A stretch of 6,757 bases of DNA. Source: Humisphaera sp. GTDB lineage: Bacteria > Planctomycetota > Phycisphaerae > Tepidisphaerales > Tepidisphaeraceae. The notes below the pieces were generated by a model. The model was given only the letters and a program-made list of their open reading frames with translations. It ran no database searches and was not told the DNA's origin. A program made the translations under genes and the position numbers. Below are positions 1 to 5,792 of this stretch, piece by piece (positions within the stretch are counted from its first letter, which is position 1; every line of letters begins with the position of its first letter). Where the stretch lies: positions 1 through 6,757 of the forward strand of contig JANXVV010000590.1 in assembly GCA_025351525.1 (NCBI GenBank). Direction: 5' to 3'.

Positions 1-597
1 AATGTGGTCAGTGCCGAACCAATGAACGGTAGTGAAGTCACTTGAATGGCTCGATAGCTCGGTCGCCTGTCGTTCCGCTGCCGCGCGTAGTTCGTCCGAA
101 GGTGTTGAACCAAACGGCACGGCACCACCGGCAGACGCCAGCACCGGCGCCGGGAGGTCCAGCAGCCGCCGTGCGTCCAACTGAACGCGCCGCAATTCCT
201 TCACAAATGCTTCCCAATCGGTCGCCCGGTCCCGGTGAAGACGCGACGGGTAGAGGGTAAGAAACGTATATGCCACCAGCGCATCAGACATCCCGGAAAG
301 TCGCATTGCTTCCGTGAGCTTGCAAAGCATCCGATACAATTCCTCGCAAACCTTCTCGTGCTCGCCGGCGAAAACCTGTAGTGTGCGCCAAGTGTCGTCT
401 TCACCTGTTGATCCCCTGCGGGCATCCCAGGCAACGTCCTGCGACTGCCACCAAGCGCGGGCGGATTCGGGGTAACTCTTCGCCAGACTGCTGCAAAAGT
501 TGACAATGCCGTGAAGCCGGATCGTCGGATGCGCCATGTCATCGGATCGGCCAAGATCTATCAATCGCATCGCATCAGGGGCGGGGGAGTCGGGCAT
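1..597 (-). CDS. Protein of unknown function, 3' end beyond the window
   Basis: The reading frame is open from ATG at 597 to the left edge: 199 codons with no stop, and the C-terminus lies outside the window. An in-frame TGA at 601-603 precedes TAC-ATG, so 597 is the earliest possible ATG. AGGTGA lies 3 nt before it. A second in-frame ATG is at 537 and matches the point where the sequence becomes more protein-like (MAHPTIRLHGIVNF). There is no signal peptide or membrane segment. The middle is helical and charged, with several Trp residues and a run of Glu, Leu and Arg residues, followed by a Pro/Ala/Gly-rich linker. The visible end contains 'HWFGT'; from memory, similar W-F/Y-G segments precede a conserved helical region in planctomycete hypothetical proteins, but I cannot verify this. 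Function is unknown. Length without stops and coherent composition argue for a real gene. Confidence 0.6.
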   Translation of the reverse strand, partial: MPDSPAPDAMRLIDLGRSDDMAHPTIRLHGIVNFCSSLAKSYPESARAWWQSQDVAWDARRGSTGEDDTWRTLQVFAGEHEKVCEELYRMLCKLTEAMRLSGMSDALVAYTFLTLYPSRLHRDRATDWEAFVKELRRVQLDARRLLDLPAPVLASAGGAVPFGSTPSDELRAAAERQATELSSHSSDFTTVHWFGTDHI

Positions 598-600
598 GTA

Positions 601-645
601 TCACCTGTCTGTATGGGGCCGGTCCGGGGCGGGGTGGACAGGTGA
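601..645 (-). promoter_or_regulatory. 9-bp inverted repeat overlapping a ribosome binding site
   Basis: TCACCTGTC at 601-609 is the perfect reverse complement of GACAGGTGA at 637-645, with a 27-nt GC-rich spacer. In the minus-strand transcript the downstream arm contains AGGTGA, the putative Shine-Dalgarno sequence 3 nt before the ATG at 597. If the hairpin forms in the mRNA it would hide the ribosome binding site. The same dyad could instead be an operator for a DNA-binding protein. The symmetry is seen; the regulatory role is inference. Confidence 0.4.
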
Positions 646-691
646 GGGAACACCGCCGCCGCCGAACCGCTTGACCAGCGCCGTTGCAACA

Positions 692-710
692 GCGCCGGTC
701 TTCCCGGCGC
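692..710 (-). terminator. GC-rich hairpin, possible terminator of the small upstream gene
   Basis: GCGCCGG (692-698) and CCGGCGC (704-710) form a perfect 7-bp stem with a 5-nt loop. It starts 24 nt past the stop codon of the small minus-strand gene ending at 735. No T-tract follows on either strand, so it is not a classical intrinsic terminator. Position is the main argument. Confidence 0.3.
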
Positions 711-734
711 GCACTCTACCACCGTTCACCGCCG

Positions 735-1016
735 TTAGCGCGGTGCGTAAGTAAGTGAGTCTGGTTTAGGGGATGTTCCCGATGGCATCTCAATCGCTTT
801 CGGGGCCAGGGAGAACCTATGAAATGTTTTGGTCGCTGCGATCCCTTTAGCGTCAACCTTGCCACGCAGAGAAATGACAAAAGCGGCACGCACAAGCCCT
901 TGAAAACGTCGTTCTTTTGTCCAATTTTGTAACGTGTTCCTATCGCAAATTGGAGGCTTTTCAACGGACAAATCAACGGGGATTTTCAATACGATTTCAA
1001 TATGGCTATTCAACAT
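735..1016 (-). CDS. Small protein of unknown function (93 aa)
   Basis: This is an open frame from ATG at 1016 to TAA at 735-737. A GTG at 1052 in the same frame would add 12 residues (MSPPGPRAIVEN), but a GGTGGA lies directly against that codon, too close to serve as a binding site. The ATG at 1016 has a weak TGGAAA upstream. The predicted protein is basic and soluble, with no signal peptide or transmembrane segment. The central part (ICDRNTLQNWTKERRF, then GLVRAAFVISLRGKVDA) has alternating hydrophobic and charged residues typical of a folded domain, and the tail is Pro/Ser-rich. Codon use is more AT-rich than in the housekeeping genes to the right, which fits accessory DNA. I do not recognise the family. 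A hairpin 24 nt after the stop supports a true gene end. It could still be a chance open frame. Confidence 0.45.
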   Translation of the reverse strand: MLNSHIEIVLKIPVDLSVEKPPICDRNTLQNWTKERRFQGLVRAAFVISLRGKVDAKGIAATKTFHRFSLAPKAIEMPSGTSPKPDSLTYAPR

Positions 1017-1153
1017 GTTTTCCACAATAGCCCTCGGCCCCGGCGGCGACACTCCACCGCCGCAACCGCGTTTTTGATATTGCTACGGGGGGTTTCGGTG
1101 CCATGTAGCCAGTTGCCGGGGATTTTGCTTTCAACTTGAAATCAACTTCCCGC

Positions 1154-1297
1154 CTATCCCCTCGCCGCGCCTTTCGGCGTCAACCGTACCACGCCAAGGA
1201 TCATCTTCCGAACGTCCGCCGGGAGGGTATTCCAGCACGCGGCAAGTTCGGCAAGATCGGGGTCCGCAAGTTGTGCAACTGACAAGCCAGGTGACAC
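1154..1297 (-). pseudogene. Possible C-terminal remnant of a tyrosine integrase
   Basis: The frame ending at TAG 1154-1156 reads 'DPDLAELAACWNTLPADVRK' and then MILGVVRLTP. From memory, a helical tail with the pattern W-x-x-LP-x-x-x-R/K-x-x-I-L is common at the C-termini of planctomycete site-specific recombinases and related accessory proteins. No catalytic recombinase residues (Arg, His-x-x-Arg, Tyr) are present and no larger upstream portion exists, so if the resemblance is real this is only a tail. The frame stays open upstream to 1393, but that part is translated from tRNA sequence and is not protein-coding. Its place just beyond the broken end of a tRNA gene fits an integration scar. 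The call is tentative; a small independent protein starting at GTG 1297 is an alternative. Confidence 0.3.
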
Positions 1298-1355
1298 AAT
1301 GTTTTGATCGTTTGGTATAAGTAGTGGATTGGAATGGGTTTGCGGATTTCGTGCA

Positions 1356-1399
1356 ATGGATTTTGAATCCATCGCGTCTGCCAATTCCGCCAAGGGGCC
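1356..1399 (-). pseudogene. tRNA-Leu(CAA) gene fragment, 5' half
   Basis: Read on the minus strand from 1399, the sequence gives acceptor GGCCCCT, linker TG, a leucine-type D-arm (GCGGAATTGGCAGACGC) and a perfect anticodon arm. That arm is ATGGA / TTCAAAA / TCCAT at 1356-1372, giving anticodon CAA. This aligns without gaps to the 5' half of class II tRNA-Leu(CAA). The 3' half is not recognisable: no AGGGGCC follows to pair with the acceptor, and no GGTTCRA T-arm is present. A TTCCAATCC at the expected T-loop distance and a CCA at 1313-1315 might be eroded traces, but their stems do not pair. This is most likely a truncated or decayed copy beside an integration scar, with a functional tRNA gene elsewhere. 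Confidence 0.6.
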
Positions 1400-1531
1400 G
1401 ACGATTCGTTTTCACCCTGGAGTCCCGTTTAGTGCGAGGGTTTTGAGGGTGCGAAAAGACTGTACACGATTCGACTTGATATTGCCATAGTTCGAGCAGG
1501 CAAACGAATCGCGCTCCGCTGCGCGTCGCTG
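1400..1531. other. Intergenic region with a weak hairpin
   Basis: No convincing gene is visible between the tRNA fragment and the hydrolase stop. CGCGC (1510-1514) and GCGCG (1521-1525) can form a 5-bp stem with a 6-nt loop, 7 nt beyond the stop of the minus-strand hydrolase. On that strand the stem is followed only by ATTCGTTTG, so a terminator role is possible but weak. Confidence 0.25.
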
Positions 1532-2431
1532 CTAACCGGGGAGCGCGGCCTTCATGAATCCCTGGCTGACCATCCATTCCTTGCAGCGATCCGGCCAGGT
1601 GGCGCAGGGCAGTTTGCTGGGCCGCATTCCGAAGCCGTGACCGCCGGCGGCGTAGATGTGCAACTCGGCGGGGACGCCGGCGTGTTTCAAGGCCAGATAC
1701 AGCACCACGCTGTTTTCGGAATTCACGCGATCATCGTGCGCTTGTGCAATAAACATTTGCGGCGTTTGAGCCGTGACGGGGATTTCGGGATTGAGTTGGC
1801 CGGTCGCTTTGTCGATCGCGCCGCCGGGATAGATGACGATCGCGAAATCGGGACGGCAACTGGCCTGGTCAATCGCGTCGATGGCATCGTAAGACCGCTT
1901 GTCGAAGTTCGTCGAAGCGGTGGCAGTCAGATGGCCGCCGGCACTGAACCCCAGCATACCGATGCGATCGGGGTTCAGATTCCATTCCTTCGCCTTCGAT
2001 CGCACCAGGCTGATCGTGCGCTGCGCATCCTGCAAAGCGGGAAGATGTTTCGGCAAACCCTTGGGTGCGGGCACGCGATATTTGAGGACGATGCCGGTCA
2101 CGCCGATGCTATTCAGCCAGACGGCTACATCTTCACCTTCATAGTCCATCATCAGCGCCGTGTAGCCGCCACCGGGGCAGACGATCACGGAGACACCGGT
2201 GTCGATGTCTTTGGCGGGGCGGAAAATTTTCAGATTGGGCTTCGTGACGTTCGTCACCCGCTTCGAGATTTTATTCGGCTGGCCCCACACTTCCGCTCCG
2301 ATGTCGCCGGCATCCCCCGGCGGCTTGGCGGGCCATACGTCAAGGGTGACGGGCACATCGTCCGCGACGAGATTGCTCGCGGCCATCGAGAACATCAACG
2401 AGAGCAGGACAGCCAGGGTAAAGGTCTTCAT
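1532..2431 (-). CDS. Secreted alpha/beta hydrolase, esterase type (acetylxylan esterase-like)
   Basis: This is a 299-residue serine hydrolase of the alpha/beta fold, exported from the cytoplasm. Residues 1-23 form a signal peptide (MKTFTLAVLLSLMFSMAASN, cleavage probably after LVA). The oxyanion-hole segment is CPGGGY (85-90). The nucleophile elbow GFSAGG gives Ser163. The other triad members are Asp233 in AHDDRV and His265 in GGHGFG. This architecture matches the esterase/lipase group often labelled endo-1,4-beta-xylanase B-like or acetylxylan esterase-like in Planctomycetes. The likely job is removing acyl groups from plant or algal polysaccharides, but the substrate is inference. The frame extends 14 codons further upstream to 2473, but AAGGAG 7 nt before ATG 2431 and the immediate signal peptide decide for 2431. 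It is divergent from the secreted protein starting at 2549. All triad residues are present, so it should be active. Confidence 0.88.
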   Translation of the reverse strand: MKTFTLAVLLSLMFSMAASNLVADDVPVTLDVWPAKPPGDAGDIGAEVWGQPNKISKRVTNVTKPNLKIFRPAKDIDTGVSVIVCPGGGYTALMMDYEGEDVAVWLNSIGVTGIVLKYRVPAPKGLPKHLPALQDAQRTISLVRSKAKEWNLNPDRIGMLGFSAGGHLTATASTNFDKRSYDAIDAIDQASCRPDFAIVIYPGGAIDKATGQLNPEIPVTAQTPQMFIAQAHDDRVNSENSVVLYLALKHAGVPAELHIYAAGGHGFGMRPSKLPCATWPDRCKEWMVSQGFMKAALPG

Positions 2432-2438
2432 TGCCGGA

Positions 2439-2444
2439 CTCCTT
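2439..2444 (-). promoter_or_regulatory. Shine-Dalgarno site of the hydrolase gene
   Basis: AAGGAG on the minus strand lies 7 nt before the ATG at 2431. This selects the start that begins directly with a signal peptide, over the longer frame starting at 2473. Confidence 0.7.
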
Positions 2445-2548
2445 CGAGAAATGGTGAAATGTCGATGGGGCATTCTTCAACGCGCTGCGATTTATTGCAG
2501 TCAGACTAATTTCCCCGAATCCGATTTGAAAATCCAGAGGCGGTCCGC
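2445..2548. promoter_or_regulatory. Divergent intergenic region
   Basis: The two secreted-protein genes diverge here, so promoters for both must lie in or near this short region. It is more AT-rich than its surroundings around 2488-2530. A small dyad CTGC (2485-2488) / GCAG (2497-2500) flanks an AT-rich octamer. I see no clear -35/-10 pair. AGAGGCGG at 2534-2541 is the likely ribosome binding site for the gene at 2549. Confidence 0.35.
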
Positions 2549-3430
2549 ATGAACGGTGAAATTGGGAATATTGAAAATGGTGGTATGGGCGTCTCGCCCA
2601 TGCATTTCCGAGCCGGCAAGAACGGTCGGCTTTGGCTCATCGCCACTGTCGCTCTAATTTTCTCACTCACTGCCCATGCTCAGGATCAAAAGAAGGAAGA
2701 GAAACCAGAGGTTCCCCGCGTGATGTCGGTCACACCGTTCAGTGTGATCCGGGGTCAAACGACGGTGTTGCAGATCAAGGGGATGAATCTGAGCGAGGCA
2801 ACCGCCGTTCGGATTGAAAGCGCGAGCGGGCCGGTGGTCGGTACCATCAAATCGAAAGTCAAGATCGAGCCTAACAAGAAGGGGGTTGTGCCGAAGGGCG
2901 GCAATTCGCAGGTCGCGGTGGAGATCCTTGTGCCATTGGATGGCACGGCGGATAGCCTGTCATTGGTCATCGACACTCCAATCGGTGAGACCCCTCCGAA
3001 GCCACTTATGGTTTTTGCGGTCGGTTCGGTGACGCAAGAGAAGGAACCCAATGGCGGGTTTCGCGAGGCGCAGGAAATCGAGCTGGGGAAACCGGTGCGC
3101 GGCACGATTGAGGATGTCACTGATGTCGATGTGTTTAAGTTTCGCGGGAAGGCTGGGGAGCGGATCGTCGCGGAAATTGTCGCCGCCCGGCGGGGGTCAG
3201 CGCTGGATTCACTGCTGACACTTTACAGCGAAAAAGGAAATACGATCGCCAGCAACGATGACAGCGAGGCCGGGGCGGATTCGATTCTCAAGGTGAAGCT
3301 TCCGGCAGATGGCGTGTATTACCTGAGCTTGTCCGATGCGCAGGGGATGGGCAGCGCGGCTCACTGCTATCTTCTGACGTTGCGGAATGCGGAAAGCACG
3401 ACGCGGCCCGCTTTTAAAGACGCACCCTGA
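2549..3430 (+). CDS. Secreted protein with IPT/TIG-like region and PPC domain
   Basis: This is a 293-residue exported protein. A signal peptide covers residues 27-44 (hydrophobic core LWLIATVALIFSL, cleavage after AHA, mature start QDQKKEEK), preceded by an unusually long 26-residue n-region. Residues about 55-157 (VTPFSVIRGQTTVLQIKGMN and onward) look like an IPT/TIG immunoglobulin-like fold. Residues about 163-281 match a bacterial pre-peptidase C-terminal (PPC, PF04151) beta-sandwich: EKEPNGGFREAQ, the G-T-I-x-D-x-x-D-V-D-x-F-x-F core, a NDD loop and a Y-Y-L-S-L strand. PPC domains usually sit beside secreted proteases, but here no enzymatic domain follows, so this is probably a cell-surface binding or structural protein. 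AGAGG 8 nt before ATG 2549 favours the longest start. ATG at 2585 or 2600 would give a more ordinary signal peptide but lacks a good binding site. Confidence 0.85.
   Translation: MNGEIGNIENGGMGVSPMHFRAGKNGRLWLIATVALIFSLTAHAQDQKKEEKPEVPRVMSVTPFSVIRGQTTVLQIKGMNLSEATAVRIESASGPVVGTIKSKVKIEPNKKGVVPKGGNSQVAVEILVPLDGTADSLSLVIDTPIGETPPKPLMVFAVGSVTQEKEPNGGFREAQEIELGKPVRGTIEDVTDVDVFKFRGKAGERIVAEIVAARRGSALDSLLTLYSEKGNTIASNDDSEAGADSILKVKLPADGVYYLSLSDAQGMGSAAHCYLLTLRNAESTTRPAFKDAP
2583..2603. repeat. GC-rich palindrome encoding the MGVSPM peptide
   Basis: ATGGGCG (2585-2591) and CGCCCAT (2595-2601) form a perfect 7-bp stem around TCT, extendable by a G-T pair and a G-C pair to 2583-2603. It is translated as part of GMGVSPMH in the n-region of the secreted protein. 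From memory, this peptide and palindrome recur at many loci in planctomycete genomes as a dispersed repeat. Only one copy is in this window, so repeat status cannot be shown here. Confidence 0.5.
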
Positions 3431-3470
3431 CGCTCCTCGCAAGCGAGACGGCTAAACAATTCCAATTTTG

Positions 3471-3483
3471 ACGGGAATCCCGT
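3471..3483. promoter_or_regulatory. 13-bp palindrome just upstream of the lactonase gene
   Basis: ACGGGA-A-TCCCGT is a perfect dyad with 6-bp arms around one base. It directly abuts the AAGG ribosome binding site (3484-3487) of the lactonase gene at 3495. It could be an operator or chance. Only one copy is visible. Confidence 0.22.
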
Positions 3484-3494
3484 AAGGTTTCAGC

Positions 3495-4256
3495 ATGTCA
3501 TCCCCTCATGTGATCGTGGTTGAAAATGCCGAAGCGGTGGCGCACGGCGCGTTGCGATTGTTCGCGGCGGCGGCGGAAAAGGCGATCGCCGACAAGGGAT
3601 CGTTTTCGGTCGCCCTCGCCGGGGGAAGCACGCCCAAGGCGCTGTATCAACTGCTGGCGAAGGGGCCGGCGACGCAGCCGAAGGAATGGCCGTTCGATTG
3701 GGAAAAAGTGCTGATTTTTTTCGGCGATGAGCGATGCGTTCCACCCGATCATCCCGACAGCAATTACCGCATGGCCGATGAAGAACTGCTGTCGAAAGTC
3801 CCGATTCCTACATGGAATATCTTTCGCATGCGCGGCGAGATCGATCCGAACGAAGCCGCCAAAGCGTACGGTCAAAGCCTCAAGCAACAATTCGGTGACG
3901 GCGGTTTGGATCTGGTGTTGCTCGGCATGGGAAAAGACGGTCACACCGCCTCGCTTTTCCCGCATTCCGCGGCACTGGCAGAGACAAAACACCGATGCGT
4001 CGCGCATTTCGTGGAGAACTCCACCACGGGCAAAAGCTGGCGCATCACGCTGTCGGTTCCGTTTCTGAATCGGTCGACTGAAGTGCTGATCCTGGTGGCG
4101 GGCGACGAAAAAGCCGCCGTGCTGAAGGAAGTGATGAGCGGGCCATCGGATCCGTCAGGGCTGCCGATTCAAATGATCCAACCGGTCGGGAAACTGATCT
4201 GGATCGTCGATAAAGCCGCCCATTCCCAGCTTGGCAATTTCGCCCATAACCTCTAA
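3495..4256 (+). CDS. pgl: 6-phosphogluconolactonase
   Basis: This cytoplasmic enzyme hydrolyses 6-phospho-D-glucono-1,5-lactone to 6-phosphogluconate, the second step of the oxidative pentose phosphate pathway. The 253-residue length is typical of the DevB/SOL family (glucosamine-6-phosphate isomerase-like fold). Family motifs occur in order: VALAGGSTPKALY (39-51, phosphate binding), FFGDERCVPPDHPDSNYRM (75-93), and LGMGKDGHTASLFP (143-156) with the presumed catalytic His150. RITLSVPFLNRS (183-194) and a final LIWIVDKAA strand follow. AAGG lies 7 nt before the ATG. The gene is 64 bp after the PPC protein and 34 bp before the methyltransferase on the same strand, so at least the latter is probably co-transcribed. 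No glucose-6-phosphate dehydrogenase or phosphogluconate dehydrogenase gene is visible nearby. Nothing is missing or odd in the protein. Confidence 0.95.
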   Translation: MSSPHVIVVENAEAVAHGALRLFAAAAEKAIADKGSFSVALAGGSTPKALYQLLAKGPATQPKEWPFDWEKVLIFFGDERCVPPDHPDSNYRMADEELLSKVPIPTWNIFRMRGEIDPNEAAKAYGQSLKQQFGDGGLDLVLLGMGKDGHTASLFPHSAALAETKHRCVAHFVENSTTGKSWRITLSVPFLNRSTEVLILVAGDEKAAVLKEVMSGPSDPSGLPIQMIQPVGKLIWIVDKAAHSQLGNFAHNL

Positions 4257-4290
4257 GTTGCCGTATCGAGTTTAGCGAAGGCGGTTCAAA

Positions 4291-4980
4291 ATGCGCGAAG
4301 TGATGCAGGAAGCAAGCACCCGGAAAATTTACGACATCCAGTCATCGTTTTACGATGGAACGTTCGGTCGACTGGTCCGGCGGCGGGTGGAGATAGCCAT
4401 CTCGCACATGAATATCACTCAGACGGACCGCGTGCTGGATCTGGGGATCGGCACGGGCCAGTCGCTGAATTTCTATCCCACCTTTGGCCGTATTGTCGGG
4501 ATCGATCTATCGAGCGGGATGCTTCGGCAATGCAGCAGGAAAATCGACGAGCGCGAACTCTCCCATGCCACCCTGCTTCAAGCGGATGCGATGCGGCTGC
4601 CGTTCGCGGATGACTCTTTCGATCACGTCTTTATCAGTCATGTAATCAGCGTGGTGAGCGACCCGATCAAACTGGTGATCGAGGCGCAGCGCGTGGCCAA
4701 ACCTGGTGCCCGGATCGTGCTGCTGAATCATTTTCAAAGCACCAATCGATTCATCGCCCTCGTGGAAAAATGGCTCTGCCCGCTCTGTACGAAGTTGGGA
4801 TGGCGGTCGGACCTGCCGTTGCAGGATTTGATTCGCGAGACGGGATTAGAGATCGATTACCGCTATAAGCTGGAGAGCATCGATCTCTGGGAGACGGTGG
4901 TGGTGAGGAACAACAAATCCGCCGTGAACCCCGCTGGTCGGCGGAATATCCGCAAGCGACTGCCGGTACTGGCGGCTTGA
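4291..4980 (+). CDS. SAM-dependent methyltransferase, PmtA-like
   Basis: This is a 229-residue class I (Rossmann-fold) methyltransferase. Motif I is VLDLGIGTG (48-56), motif II ends with the acidic residue of GIDLS (70-74), a motif-III-like LQADAMRLPF spans 96-105, and the FDHVF strand spans 110-114. The features NHF (146-148), a membrane-proximal helix with PLC and LGW (164-171), and a late ETVVVRNN strand resemble PmtA-type phosphatidylethanolamine N-methyltransferases, which make phosphatidylcholine at the membrane surface. A UbiE-like role is the main alternative, and the substrate is inference. AAGGCGG about 6 nt before ATG 4291 supports this start. The last 20 residues (from SAVNPAGRR) are basic, look unlike the family core and contain a 7-bp inverted repeat at DNA level, so the true family C-terminus may have been altered here. 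The next gene begins 2 nt after the stop. Confidence 0.82.
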   Translation: MREVMQEASTRKIYDIQSSFYDGTFGRLVRRRVEIAISHMNITQTDRVLDLGIGTGQSLNFYPTFGRIVGIDLSSGMLRQCSRKIDERELSHATLLQADAMRLPFADDSFDHVFISHVISVVSDPIKLVIEAQRVAKPGARIVLLNHFQSTNRFIALVEKWLCPLCTKLGWRSDLPLQDLIRETGLEIDYRYKLESIDLWETVVVRNNKSAVNPAGRRNIRKRLPVLAA

Positions 4981-4982
4981 GC

Positions 4983-5792
4983 ATGACACTGCACCAACTT
5001 CAACAGTGGATGGATTCCAAGGAAGACGAACACTTGGAGTTCAAGAAGGCCGAGAACAATTTCCACTTCGAAAAACTCGTGAAATATTGCGCCGCCATTG
5101 CCAACGAGAATGGCGGGAAGATCATCTTCGGCGTGACGGATAGACGCCCTCGAAAAGTTACCGGAACCCAGATATTCCGCGAAGTTGAACGGACCAAGGC
5201 GGGGCTGATCGAGCGGCTGCGACTTCGTATCGACTGTGACGAGGTGGCTCATCCAAACGGTCGTGTGCTGGTTTTTCATGTGCCGGCGCGTCCCATCGGC
5301 ATGCCGATCCATATTGATGGAGCATACTGGATGCGCGGCGGCGAAGATCTTGTGCCAATGACCGCGGACATGCTTCAGCGCATCTTCGCCGAGGCCGGAC
5401 CGGACTTTTCAGCGGGGATGTGTCCCAATGCCGTAATGGATGATCTTGAGCCTGACGCCATTGAAGATTTCCGCAGGCGTTGGGTCGTCCAGTCCGAGAA
5501 TCGGAGGCTTGAGAAGCATTCGGTCAAACAACTCCTTGCAGACGCTGAACTCGTTGACGGAAATGACATCACCTACGCTGCCCTTGTATTACTCGGCAAG
5601 CGTGCTTCACTGCGCCGGCTACTCGCTCAGGCAGAAGTCATTTTTGAATATCGTTCCAGCGAGGTCGTCGGCCCTGCCAACCAACGCATCAGCTTTCGGG
5701 TCAGGGCGCAAATCGAATGTTCGAGGAAAGCATTCGGCAAAGTAAGCCGCTGCCTGATTTCACGGGAACCGACGCATTTCAAGTGGCTCTGA
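4983..5792 (+). pseudogene. AlbA_2 (Schlafen-type) ATP-binding regulator, N-terminal part of a disrupted gene
   Basis: The N-terminal AlbA_2 domain (PF04326) is intact: EFKKAEN at 19-25, the ANENGGKIIFGVTD signature at 40-53, and a YWMRGGEDL strand near 115-123. A middle region follows (ALVLLGKR..., AEVIFEYRS, NQRISFR) typical of COG2865-type regulators. Homology-like sequence stops at about residue 239 (near 5697). The 30 codons after that, to TGA 5790-5792, are out-of-frame translation. The expected GHKL-like ATP-binding core, with an N-A-x-x-H-R-D-Y type motif, is absent. The downstream half continues in another frame from about 5696. AlbA_2 proteins are thought to bind nucleic acid and act as regulators or in defence and accessory loci. 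ATG 4983 lies 2 nt after the methyltransferase stop; a TTG at 4977 would overlap that stop. No strong ribosome binding site is visible, so translational coupling is plausible. Confidence 0.75.

Noticed and set aside
201..554. 117-residue minus-strand frame at the left edge
   Set aside because: It lies in a different frame from the open gene running off the edge. Its content is Arg/Ser/Pro-rich without a coherent domain.
1041..1075. CGGCGG...CCGCCG stem followed by TTTTT on the plus strand
   Set aside because: The 10-nt loop and 8-nt gap before the T-run are poor for a terminator, and no plus-strand gene ends upstream of it.
1154..1393. 79-residue frame beginning MAELADAMDSKS
   Set aside because: Its first third is the translation of the tRNA-Leu 5' half, a well-known source of spurious small proteins. 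Only the last part (from about 1297) might be protein-derived.
1131..1577. 148-residue minus-strand frame containing PLGGIGRRDGFKIHC
   Set aside because: This is another frame of the tRNA fragment and its surroundings. The composition is rich in Cys, Arg and Ser, with no domain, and it overlaps the hydrolase end.
1637..2509. 290-residue plus-strand frame opposite the hydrolase
   Set aside because: It is antisense to a well-supported enzyme with an intact catalytic triad. Its Arg/Asp/His-rich composition is typical of a shadow frame.
3498..4007. 169-residue minus-strand frame opposite the lactonase
   Set aside because: It is a shadow of the clear pgl gene on the other strand.
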